Notes under the pieces: model-generated
Seen by the model: only the letters and a program-made list of their open reading frames with translations
Database searches by the model: none
What the model was told of the DNA's origin: nothing
Assembly: GCA_963835935.1 (NCBI GenBank)
Contig: CAWIHK010000002.1
Span: 1-64,000, forward strand
Length of the DNA stretch: 64,000 nt
Reading direction: 5' to 3'
Origin: CAWIHK01 sp963835935
GTDB taxonomy: Bacteria; Bacteroidota; Ignavibacteria; UBA10030; CAVZMI01
Program-made: the position numbers and the translations under genes
Part shown: piece by piece, positions 56,101 to 63,096 of the stretch
Layout of the letters: each line of letters starts with the position of its first letter
Numbering within the stretch: the first letter of the stretch is position 1

Positions 56101-59100
56101 CCAATTGTGCTGGTATTCCGAAATACCGAAACTGTATTGCTGAGCTTATTCACCACAACAAGATCGGGCTTCCCATCGCCATCTACATCTCCAATGGCGG
56201 CACTATAGGCACCTCCCCCTGCTGTAAAATCCACCTTCGCAGCAAACGAGACACTCCCAATTGTGCTGGTATTCCGAAATACCGAAATTGTGTTGCTACT
56301 GTAATTCGCCACAACAAGATCGGGCTTTCCATCACCATCTACATCACAAATGGCGACACTGAAGGGACCTGATCCTGTCGTAAAATCCACGTTCGCGGCA
56401 AACGATGAACTCGTGATAGATCCTCCGCCCGTAAATGTAACAACGAACGGTTTACTCGAATATGCTGTCAATCCTGTTGTCACATTTGTTACAGTTATCG
56501 GTTGATATGTCGCTCCAATTGGTACTGTTACAGTTAGCGAAGTAGAAGTGGCTGCTGTCACTGTTGCTTTCACCGCACCAAAGCACACGACATTACTACT
56601 TGCCGTTGAATTGAAGTTGATGCCTGTAATATTAACCGTTGTACCAATGGGACCGGAGGTTGGAGTGAAGGATGTAATTGTGGTAATATTAGTAGGCGTT
56701 GCACTCACCTCATTACTATATGCGCTCTCCATTCCCGAACTATTCACTGCAGTAATTCGGAAATAATATATTGTACCGTTCGTAAGTCCGCTCAATGTTT
56801 TGGTTGTGTCGGTGACCGATGCCGAGGATGAATCTACCAAGGTTTCACCACCGGATGTTGTACCGCGATAAATACGATATTTAAGAAAATTTGTTTCAGT
56901 GTTTTTATTCCACTTGAGTGTTACTTGTGCATTACCAACTTTAGCTGTGAGGTTTTGCGGAGCGGCTGGAGGAATTTCCGTCGTCGATTCAACACTTCGA
57001 TATACACCACCACCATTCGTTCCGGCAAAAATGTAGCCGGAGGAATTGATGGCAAAAGATTGAACATTGCTATTTGTTAAACCACTATTTATCTGTGTCC
57101 AACTTGCACCATTATTCGTTGAACGAAATACGCCACCACTTGTTCCGGCAAAAATATAGCCCAAGGAATTTATAGCTAATGATTGAACACTGCTATTAGT
57201 CAAACCATTAATTATTGGCGCCCAACTTGAACCGTTGTTTGTCGAAAGATATACACCTCCGCCCTTTGTTCCGGCAAAAATATATCCGGAGGAATTAATG
57301 GCTAAGGAGGGAACAGCAATATTCGCCAGACCTACCTGCGACCAATTCGTACCGTTGTCCGTTGAAAGATAGACGCCATTACTATCCGTTCCTGCAAAAA
57401 CGTAGCCTGAAGAATTTATGGCAAATGAATTAACATGGTAATTCGCCATACCATTATTTGTCATCGTCCAATTCGAACCGTCGTCAGTTGAAAGATATAC
57501 ACCATAACCCGTCCCAGCAAAAATATTTCCGGATGAATTGATGGCTAATGATTGAACATCAACTGAAGCTAAACCAACCTGCGTCCAACTCGTACCATTG
57601 TTAGTTGAAAGATTTATACCATTATCCGTTCCGGCAAAAATGTAGTTGGAGGAATTGATGGTCAAAGAATAAATATTGCTATTCGTCAAACCATTATTAA
57701 CCTGCTTCCAATTTGTTCCGCTGTCTGTTGATAGATGTATGCCACTCCAAGTTCCAGCAAAAATATTACCAGAATAATCAATATCTAATGAATTAACATA
57801 ACTATTTTTCAAACCATTATTTACCTGCGCCCAACTCATACCATTATCTATTGAAAGATATATACCTCTATCATTCCTTCCAGCAAAAATATATCCAGAG
57901 GAATTGATGGCGAATGATACAACTAATGAATTCATATTGGGACTATTCGGCAAACCATTATTTATCTGCGTCCAACTCGCCCCATTGTTCATTGAAAGAT
58001 ATACACCTCCAATCGCTCCGGCAAAAATGTATCCAGAGGAATTGATTGCTAAAGAACGAGCATAGCCACTAAGATCATTACTCACATTCATCCAACTTGT
58101 ACCATTGTTTGCTGAAAGATATACGCCATTATTATCACATGCGGCAAAAATGTAACCAGAAGAATTGATTGCTAAAGAAAGAATATCTTCATTCATCAAA
58201 TTGGTTTGCGTCCAACTCGAACCGTTGTTTATTGAAAGATATACACCTCCACTCCACGTTCCTGCAAAAATGTAGTCGGAGGAATTGATGGCTAATGACG
58301 TAATACTGCTTTTCATCAAACCATTATTTACCTGCGTCCAACTTGTACCGTTATTCTTTGAAAGATATACATCTCCACTCCAAGTTCCGGCAAAAATATA
58401 GCCAGTGGAATTGATGGCTAATGATGAAATATATAAATTCTGCAAACTAGTCTGTGCCCAACTTGTACCGTTGTTCGTTGAAAGATATACACCATTATTA
58501 TCCGTTCCGGCAAAAATGTAGTCGGAGGAATTGATGGCTAATGATGAAATATATAAATTCGGCAAACTAGTCTGCACCCAACTTGTACCGTTGTTTGTTG
58601 AAAGATATACACCACTACCCTGCGTTCCGGCAAAAATATAACCGGAGGAATTGATAGCAAGCGCGTTAATATATCCTCCATAAGGCCCATTTGTTTGCTG
58701 CCAAAAATCGTCAGCAGCACCAGTCGTTTTTGCGGCTTTGTTAGTAATCTTTTGAAATGAAGATTGATTGTTTATACGAGATTTTCCAATTGTTCCCTTC
58801 ATCGTACTGTTTTTTAATCCGTCGGCGTTTTGTGCAAACGCTGTAACAGCGAGGAGAAAAAGAAACGCAAATATTATTAGGAATGAAGCCGCAACCGAGA
58901 TTGAACAGAGTCGTTGCGGGTTGCTTCGTCGATCGTCGAAGTCTTTTATGCCTCGGGAGCACTGCTCCCTCGAAACGTTCTTTGTCTTCTGTAGACCAGA
59001 TAGTTCTGAGGGAGCTTCGCTCCCGAAGAACCCCCGTTTATGCCTCGGGAGCGTAGCTCCCTCGAAACGCTCTATGTCTTTGCTATACCAGCTAGTTTTG

Positions 59101-59222
59101 AGGGAGCTCTCGCCTCCACTTCGTTTTGGGCGAGCGGGTTGCTCCCGAAGAACGCTTCCTCGCAATAAAGTTTGTTCTCTTGTTCTTTTCATAGTCGCCG
59201 GTTGCATTTTTGAGATTTTCAT
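53121..59222 (-). CDS. Giant T9SS repeat protein (BNR-like plus FG-GAP)
   Basis: Up to 2033 residues. The true start is uncertain: ATG at 59222, 59207 or 59192 all precede about 100 codons read from palindromic repeats, and the signal peptide (SVAASFLIIFAFLFLLAVTAFA) begins only near residue 110. After that come 14 BNR/PSII-stability-like repeats of about 40 residues (SLAINSSGYIFAGT, GVYLSTNNGTSW), FN3 domain, IPT/TIG domain (TSFTPTSGPIGTTVNITG), seven FG-GAP/VCBS repeats of 52 residues (IGDVDGDGKPDLVVAN, Ca-binding Asp-rich), a second FN3, Ig-like and FN3 domains, and the NPFNPST sorting domain in the last 85 residues. It is probably a surface adhesin or structural protein; no catalytic motif is visible. 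Confidence 0.85.
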   Translation of the reverse strand: MKISKMQPATMKRTREQTLLRGSVLREQPARPKRSGGESSLKTSWYSKDIERFEGATLPRHKRGFFGSEAPSELSGLQKTKNVSREQCSRGIKDFDDRRSNPQRLCSISVAASFLIIFAFLFLLAVTAFAQNADGLKNSTMKGTIGKSRINNQSSFQKITNKAAKTTGAADDFWQQTNGPYGGYINALAINSSGYIFAGTQGSGVYLSTNNGTSWVQTSLPNLYISSLAINSSDYIFAGTDNNGVYLSTNNGTSWAQTSLQNLYISSLAINSTGYIFAGTWSGDVYLSKNNGTSWTQVNNGLMKSSITSLAINSSDYIFAGTWSGGVYLSINNGSSWTQTNLMNEDILSLAINSSGYIFAACDNNGVYLSANNGTSWMNVSNDLSGYARSLAINSSGYIFAGAIGGVYLSMNNGASWTQINNGLPNSPNMNSLVVSFAINSSGYIFAGRNDRGIYLSIDNGMSWAQVNNGLKNSYVNSLDIDYSGNIFAGTWSGIHLSTDSGTNWKQVNNGLTNSNIYSLTINSSNYIFAGTDNGINLSTNNGTSWTQVGLASVDVQSLAINSSGNIFAGTGYGVYLSTDDGSNWTMTNNGMANYHVNSFAINSSGYVFAGTDSNGVYLSTDNGTNWSQVGLANIAVPSLAINSSGYIFAGTKGGGVYLSTNNGSSWAPIINGLTNSSVQSLAINSLGYIFAGTSGGVFRSTNNGASWTQINSGLTNSNVQSFAINSSGYIFAGTNGGGVYRSVESTTEIPPAAPQNLTAKVGNAQVTLKWNKNTETNFLKYRIYRGTTSGGETLVDSSSASVTDTTKTLSGLTNGTIYYFRITAVNSSGMESAYSNEVSATPTNITTITSFTPTSGPIGTTVNITGINFNSTASSNVVCFGAVKATVTAATSTSLTVTVPIGATYQPITVTNVTTGLTAYSSKPFVVTFTGGGSITSSSFAANVDFTTGSGPFSVAICDVDGDGKPDLVVANYSSNTISVFRNTSTIGSVSFAAKVDFTAGGGAYSAAIGDVDGDGKPDLVVVNKLSNTVSVFRNTSTIGSVSFAAKVDFPTLTTPYSVTIGDVDGDGKPDLVVANYGSSTISVFRNTGTIGSVSFAAKVDFPTWPGPLCVAIGDVDGDGKPDLAVVNNASSTVSVFRNTSTIGSVSFDASVDFTTGSYPYSVAIGDVDGDGKPDLAVANNASSTISVLRNTGTVGSVSFAARVDFTTGSAPYSVAIGDVDGDGKPDLAAANCISNTISILRNTGTIGSVSFAAKVDFTTGSSPYGVTISDVDGDGKPDMVVANQGSNSVSVLRNTIGAGNTTPATPQNLTATAGNGQVTLKWNKNTEADFLKYRIYCGTTSGSETLVDSSSASITDTTKTISGLTNGTTYYFKVTVTSTARLESGYSNEVSATPTALALPIVTTNPANSITNNSAVLYAAINPNGSGTSAYFEWGTDNTLTTVSQTPQQATGSGTDNIIFSASIGGLSPSTTYYYRAAAQNNSGTQRGSILSFVTTPSAVTLQSPKNQATNQLLDVKFSWTQAAGATKYHLQVSTDQSFNSSIVFDSTFTSLTAIVGLLSCGTTYYWHVSAVNNSGESPFSPTSEFSTIPSPPEKIDVNQTFNFPQRGDISNYTKQDYQIIGLPGSSNQSIQKYLSGGEMSDWEVYWDNGDTANYYIKYDGGSNFILTAGKGFWLISKNNINLNISVQAAAMNNNYEVEIPLHSGWNLVTNPFNSSMSWSNVENANGISAVIYGYSGGSYSQSPKFDPYMGYYFFNGTPNTTLSTLRVPYQSIYANIVSTETLAKNDWRVNVKLQSAGIVDKSVSFGVSQSASVGLNKYNFRKPRALTALPEIHFDRTDWDSNYPAFASDIRPSIGEVERWQLSVNGKQGASAKLVFGGISKVPASCAVFLVDSVHAMFADLRKDSAYEFTQPTNSASMTILVGSPEKVEKEAESVLPVRYELSRNFPNPFNPSTNFLVRLPAASQVTIRVYNILGQMVREIYHGNLDVGQHWFTWDGRNQNQQKMSSGVYYCRLEVSGKLSQSIKMVLIN
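55330..56415 (-). repeat. Seven tandem 156-bp FG-GAP repeats
   Basis: Inside the giant gene, seven consecutive 52-codon units share long near-identical blocks, for instance CATCGCCATCTACATC and GAGACACTCCCAATTGTG on the plus strand. Each unit ends in a VFRNT/VLRNT strand. One unit differs mainly in a 10-residue window after VDF (TTGSGPF, TAGGGAY, PTLTTPY, PTWPGPL, TTGSYPY, TTGSAPY, TTGSSPY). The near identity suggests recent amplification or ongoing homogenisation. Confidence 0.85.
58948..59165. repeat. GC-rich palindromes and 92-bp direct repeat in the giant gene's 5' end
   Basis: Bases 58948-59039 and 59040-59130 are direct copies at a 92-base period. Each copy has the palindromes CCTCGGGAGC...GCTCCCTCG and GAGGGAGCTTCGCTCCCG (or a longer variant at 59101-59150). 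Since 92 is not a multiple of three, the giant frame reads the two copies in different phases (RFEGATLPRHKR versus NVSREQCSRGIK). A further palindrome of the same style, CGAGGGACTACGTCCCTCG, lies at 59301-59319 outside the gene. Confidence 0.8.
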
Positions 59223-59450
59223 AAGATCGTCCGTGTGTTAATCATAAGTAGATAATTATCCCACCCACTTTGGGGTTTTTATTTTTTTCTGATTATTTTT
59301 CGAGGGACTACGTCCCTCGCTAGTATATTCCACCCCTTTGGGGTGGTTCTCCATGTTTGCTATGACGGTACGAAGCCTATCACAGCGATGGATAAAACCC
59401 TCCGGTTTTGTTGTTCTCATTTTGCATTTTGACCCCAACAGGCATGCGCG

Positions 59451-60748
59451 TTAAGATAAGTCTAAAGAACTCATCAAATCGATAAAGTTTTTTCTTTTTC
59501 TTTTTTCGTATGAGCAGTAGCGAATGATTTTAAAAACAGCTGCTTCACACATAGGGAACACTGATAATTGCTGAACAACATAAAAAAGGTTGCGGTTTAT
59601 GTACCTCATGAATTTCATGAGACTGAGTTGTTTGCCGTACATTGCCATGATCGATATTTCCAGTGGTTTGTAAACATATTCATAAAGCAATGTTATCATA
59701 ATAAGACGCGCATACAACAATACTCGCAATTGAGTATCTGATACGGTGTGAATTCTATCGAAGCTAAATTCACTCTTCCACGTTTTAAATATACACTCTA
59801 TTCTCCACCGTAATGCGTACAGCCGAGATACCTGTTGAATGGTAAGAGATTCATCAGTAATGGTGGTGAGAAAAATGATCCAGCCCAGTAATTGCAATAC
59901 ATCGTATGAACATGATTTTCCTTTTGCTTCTTTTTTTGTCTTCATCCTTCTGACATTAGCAATGTTTTCGGGGATTGGCGCGGCTAAAATACGCAGGGTA
60001 ACGTTCTTATTATTACCGGATACTACCCGAATGTCCAATGATCCTTCTTTTTTCAATCGCTTCAACAAATCAATCTCTTTCAAAGTATTCGGATCATAGA
60101 AACGTATTTTATGTTTGTAGCGACTTATTGAATCGGCTTCCTGTTCTTTCATAGATTCAATGCAGGAAGTAATAAAATATCCTCTGTCTCGTAAAACCAA
60201 ATCGCCTTCTTGCACATCAAGTTTTTGGGCAACTTTTGCATCATTTTCACTGTACGAATCAATCGAAAATGAAATGAATTTTCCGGAAAGTAACTCATAT
60301 ACGCCTTGAATTCTGGCATTACATACATGCGTAGTTCCATTGCGTACTCCGGAGAAAATTTCATATAATTTTGAGGGTAACCGGATTATCGTACTATCCT
60401 GTATGAGAACCCGTTTGAAAGTAGATCGAAAGTAACAAATGTCGGATAGGTGATATTTTTGTTTTATAACCGTCTCCAGTATCTGTTTAAAAAATTCCAC
60501 GGCTTCTTGTTTAGTCCTATAATAATATGCTTGTCGACTTGCATCGCAATTCGTGTCACAAGAAAGTTTAGAAGCTAAATCATTATAGCTCACAGTACCT
60601 TTGATAGATTCTTGACAAAGAAATGAGAGATATTTCTCGGGCAAAATTTTTTTTCCACACGTTTTGAAAATCTACATTCATGGGCTATTCTTTTAATTTC
60701 TTCGGTGGATAATGCCGGACATAAGTTGTGAAGTGATATTGATTCCAT
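59451..60748 (-). CDS. IS4-family transposase, frameshifted at an A8 run
   Basis: About 432 residues if read from ATG 60748 (GGAG eight bases upstream). The first 34 codons (MESISLHNLCPALSTEEIKR) lead into a run of eight A; a -1 shift there joins to ILPEKYLSFLCQES and the rest. Without the shift only a 397-residue frame with a TTG start exists. The DDE residues are in LIQDSTIIRLP, GDLVLRDRGYF and the YREK signature YALRWRIECIFKTWK. The slip site A-AAA-AAA is a known type of slippery sequence in IS elements, so the shift may be programmed; alternatively it is a decay indel. Confidence 0.85.
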
Positions 60749-60759
60749 GAGTATTTCTC

Positions 60760-60801
60760 CTTGTATGTATATAGTATATATACTATATTACAACATACAA
60801 G
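60760..60801. promoter_or_regulatory. Nested palindromes between transposase and AbrB-like gene
   Basis: The region between the two divergent genes holds an outer 9-base inverted repeat, CTTGTATGT (60760-60768) and ACATACAAG (60793-60801), around an inner perfect palindrome ATATAGTATATATACTATAT (60769-60788). It is well placed as an operator for the small DNA-binding-like protein made from 60851. TATA-rich -10 boxes for both directions may overlap it. Confidence 0.55.
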
Positions 60802-60850
60802 TATTTATGATAATAATCAATTATATTCTCATATACAGGAGATGTGAATT

Positions 60851-61036
60851 ATGGGGTATAAGGTAAAAATGCAGAAGGTAGAACGGCCAACAAATAAGTC
60901 CTTTTACATCAATTTCCCTGCTGCTCTTGCAGAATCATCAAATATTGAAAAAAGTGAAACTTTTGAGTGGGTGGTGCAGGATAGAAATACTTTTGTTCTA
61001 AAACGCCTAAAAAAATTGAAATCTTTACTAAAATAA
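60851..61036 (+). CDS. AbrB/MazE-like small protein carried by the IS
   Basis: 61 residues with a good ribosome site (GGAG). The sequence RPTNKSFYINFPAALAESSN and EKSETFEWVVQDRNTFVLKR resembles swapped-hairpin AbrB/SpoVT domains, where NFPAALAES and the following strand-turn form the DNA-binding edge. Relatives of this size occur beside transposases. It ends seven bases before the right terminal repeat, so it belongs to the element. It may regulate the transposase through the intergenic palindromes. Confidence 0.7.
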   Translation: MGYKVKMQKVERPTNKSFYINFPAALAESSNIEKSETFEWVVQDRNTFVLKRLKKLKSLLK

Positions 61037-61055
61037 AATTAACTTAACGCGCATG

Positions 61056-61175
61056 ACCAACGGGGATGCCTTTGGCATGGAGGAATAATCTAGCTTGGGA
61101 TGAAATCCCATGATAGATACCATCAAAGATTAGATCGTCACCCTGTGCCGAAGGCATCCCTTTGGAAAAGGGGTG
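61056..61175. repeat. Palindromic repeats between IS and HEPN fragment
   Basis: GATGCCTTTGGCATGG (61066-61081), TGGGATGAAATCCCA (about 61095-61109) and GCCGAAGGCATCCCTTTGG (61147-61165) are short hairpins. The last overlaps the 3' end of the HEPN frame. They share the CTTTGGG/CTTCGGG style with sites at 20640, 20740 and 61797-61820. Confidence 0.6.
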
Positions 61176-61303
61176 AGATAATTCTTCTGGTCATAAAAAA
61201 AATTTTTAATAGTTGTCAGAGCATTAGCATAGCACGATCTGTTTAATTCGTTTTTCGCTTTTTCAAGACGAAAATTGGCAAGACTTATTTTTCGTTCATC
61301 CAT
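61130..61303 (-). pseudogene. Truncated HEPN toxin
   Basis: From ATG 61303, MDERKISLANFRLEKAKNEL and NRSCYANALTTIKNFFYDQ match the start of HEPN-domain toxins (usually about 130 residues). After about 38 residues the frame enters a palindromic repeat and ends at 57 codons. The Arg-x4-6-His RNase motif and C-terminal helices are absent. It overlaps the nucleotidyltransferase stop by eight bases, the normal arrangement in MNT-HEPN pairs. Confidence 0.7.
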
Positions 61304-61643
61304 AAATTTCAATACCTTCACTATGAATATTCTGGAAATATGGGAGGACATCCATGTATTTGTAAAATTGTGATTCACTTTCCAGTACAATAGAAAACAA
61401 AATATTATAACCAATCAAAAACTCTGCCGCCAGATCGGAGATCGATTGTTCATTTTTCTTCGAATTATCATCAAGAAGAAGAATCAAATCAATATCAGAT
61501 TCATTATCATTGTCTCCTCTTGCGTAAGAACCATAAAGAATAATTTTTTTAAGACTCGATCCAAAAATAATTTTCAACTTGTTCTCAAGTAGAATGAGAA
61601 TATCTGCCAAATTATTATCTATTTTCTTCGGTATTTTATTCAT
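61296..61643 (-). CDS. MNT-type nucleotidyltransferase antitoxin
   Basis: 115 residues. The minimal nucleotidyltransferase motif GSYARGDNDNESDIDLILLL (residues 38-57) is complete, with Gly-Ser and Asp-x-Asp. In MNT/HEPN systems this protein inactivates the HEPN RNase by adding AMP to a Tyr. Its HEPN partner here is truncated, so the antitoxin is an orphan in function. Confidence 0.85.
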   Translation of the reverse strand: MNKIPKKIDNNLADILILLENKLKIIFGSSLKKIILYGSYARGDNDNESDIDLILLLDDNSKKNEQSISDLAAEFLIGYNILFSIVLESESQFYKYMDVLPYFQNIHSEGIEIYG

Positions 61644-61796
61644 ATAATTGCCAAAAATATAACTGTAAAGATTAGTATTATCAATGTTTTTCCATGCAAT
61701 ATCTTAGCACAAGATTAGCAAATAGAGAATAAAGAAGCAAGGATGCACATCACAAATTTGAAAAGTGGAAGGAATAACTGCCCGCGGAATACGCCA

Positions 61797-61820
61797 CCGA
61801 AGGTGTCCCTTCGGGAGGAA
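61797..61820. repeat. Short palindrome
   Basis: AAGGTGTCCCTTCGGGAGG is a small hairpin-forming unit of the CTTCGGG class, in the 260-base spacer between the MNT and DUF2442 genes. Nothing else was seen in that spacer. Confidence 0.5.
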
Positions 61821-61903
61821 CAATCGAAAAATGTTTTTGTGTGTTTAGCGTGTTTAGTGGGCCGCTTTTGGATAATACGAAATGAAATCGAGCGAACCGA
61901 CTT

Positions 61904-62179
61904 TTATGCCGCTTCGACTTTTCCCAATTGCTTTGTTGTGTCACCAAAACCAAGAAGAAGATTAACCATGTTGATATCTTCATCGAGTTCTTCCCAATGA
62001 ATCCCAGTTCCACCGCCGCTGATCAAATAATGTAACCGCTGCTGAGGCGTTGCTTTCAACAAGCGTGGAAAGTACGCTAACGGGACGCTGAGCTCTCTTC
62101 CATCGGTAAAAAGAACAATCATCGTTTGCTCTCCAAACCGTACAGATTTTGCAAACACATTATTTGCCAAAGTAGTCAT
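61904..62179 (-). CDS. DUF2442 protein
   Basis: 91 residues. FGEQTMIVLFTDGRELSVPL, YFPRLLKATPQQRLHYLISG and GIHWEELDEDINMVNLLLG are the conserved blocks of DUF2442. These proteins are regularly encoded beside DUF4160 proteins and are suspected antitoxin-like partners. Here the start overlaps the end of a broken DUF4160 frame by 20 bases. Confidence 0.88.
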   Translation of the reverse strand: MTTLANNVFAKSVRFGEQTMIVLFTDGRELSVPLAYFPRLLKATPQQRLHYLISGGGTGIHWEELDEDINMVNLLLGFGDTTKQLGKVEAA

Positions 62180-62405
62180 TCCAACTCCTCAAGAATATTT
62201 TTCTTTTCTCGGTTGTAATGGATAAAATCTCCGTTAATTCAGTCGATGAAAATCCATATCCTGAATCTAATTGAATTTCAGGATCAAGCCATATCTTTGC
62301 TATTGCTTCGTTTTTTCAAACATGAATATGAGCCGGTTCTCTCGGAATACCTTCATTTGAATAAAAAAAGAATCTATATTCTTCAAAACGTTCGATAACT
62401 GGCAT
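62160..62405 (-). pseudogene. DUF4160 gene with in-frame TGA
   Basis: From ATG 62405, MPVIERFEEYRFFFYSNEGI and REPAHIHV match the DUF4160 N terminus. Codon 30 is TGA (62316-62318), then translation continues in the same frame as KNEAIAKIWLDPEIQLDSGY, GFSSTELTEIL to TAA 62160-62162, the rest of the domain. One CGA to TGA change (HIHVR is typical) explains the loss. Total without the stop would be 81 residues. It is upstream of the DUF2442 gene, as usual for this pair. Confidence 0.8.
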
Positions 62406-62654
62406 CTGATCTATTTTGTAATCAAAATGAATTTATGGCCACATCGTAAGATAGCATCAGAGCAGGAGATTGTCAATAAGAAGATATTTGAGAAATTCAT
62501 CGGTAAAGGTTTTTTTGCATACTGCAACCTAATTGAAAGGAAAGCTTTTGCTGTTGCCCGTGAAAAACGCAAACAACCGAATAATTTTGTTTTGTGTCCC
62601 AAAAAATCCCTTTGAGATAATGGCAAAATGGATTTTTTTTATATACTGCCTTTT

Positions 62655-62894
62655 TTAACCTGAAAAAGCCATTGCTTCAAATCTCTTTTGCATTATTTTG
62701 CTTAGAGTCGGTAATGCTTCAGGTTTAGTCCACAATGCTTGGCAATTCGCGGTCAATGTTTCATCCACCAATGATAATGTTTTGATGTTATGTGATAATG
62801 TTTCAATAGGAGGTGTCAATGCTTCAATATCCACAGTCGATTCTTCGGTACATTGTGGAAATGTTTTACAACTACTCGGTATTGATATAAACAA
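62655..62894 (-). CDS. Heptad-repeat small protein (hypothetical)
   Basis: 79 codons from TTG 62894; GGAG lies about 14 bases upstream. The product is a run of seven-residue units: TVDIEAL, TPPIETL, SHNIKTL, SLVDETL, TANCQAL, WTKPEAL, PTLSKIM. The pattern x-x-x-(I/D/P)-(E/K/Q)-(A/T)-Leu exactly follows the 21-base array. No known domain is recognised; a coiled coil or solenoid is possible, though Pro and Trp argue against a plain coil. It may be a non-functional remnant. Confidence 0.4.
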   Translation of the reverse strand: MFISIPSSCKTFPQCTEESTVDIEALTPPIETLSHNIKTLSLVDETLTANCQALWTKPEALPTLSKIMQKRFEAMAFSG

Positions 62895-62937
62895 ACTTAT
62901 TAATGCTCCTTTAACTGCATTTAATGCTTAAACTTGA
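62671..62937. repeat. 21-bp periodic array
   Basis: At least ten to twelve consecutive 21-base units, most beginning AATGCTT or AATGTTT on the plus strand: starts at 62713, 62734, 62755, 62776, 62797, 62818, then weaker 62839, then 62860, 62881, 62902 and 62923; units at 62671 and 62692 begin ATTGCTT and ATTATTT. Only the first seven bases are conserved; the other 14 vary. There is no stop in the minus frame that reads them. Confidence 0.8.
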
Positions 62938-63096
62938 AACGGCTATGCTGCGGTATGAATTTACATTGTTTCACTCTGAAGATTTCCTTATTTACAAATA
63001 TGTAGCACACCTACTCCTGAGGAGAATTTGCATTTCTTCAAGCTTATCTATATATTGGCAATATATTATTTTCAATGTATTCGTTTCAACCTTAAA

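Larger units (their letters stand above)
59443..61055. mobile_element. IS4-family insertion sequence with passenger gene
   Basis: A 13-base perfect terminal inverted repeat, CATGCGCGTTAAG at 59443-59455 and its complement at 61043-61055, bounds 1613 bases. Inside are an IS4-family transposase on the minus strand and a small AbrB/MazE-like gene on the plus strand, separated by a palindromic control region. The flanks CCCAACAGG and ACCAACGGG agree at 7 of 9 positions, so a decayed target duplication is possible but not proven. Confidence 0.85.

Noticed and set aside
59256..59438. 60-codon minus-strand frame
   Set aside because: It consists of translated palindromes (CACCCCTTTGGGGTG and similar) without start signals.
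61743..62013. Frames of 85-87 codons on both strands in the MNT-DUF2442 spacer
   Set aside because: They overlap DUF2442 in other frames and a palindrome; no domain is recognisable.
62427..62626. Frames of 62 and 71 codons on opposite strands between the DUF4160 remnant and the heptad array
   Set aside because: No ribosome site, no known motif, and the overlapping antisense frame is equally open; likely chance.
62655..62937. The 21-bp array as a CRISPR
   Set aside because: Repeats are too short, conserved over only seven bases, spacers are 14 bases, and no cas gene is present.
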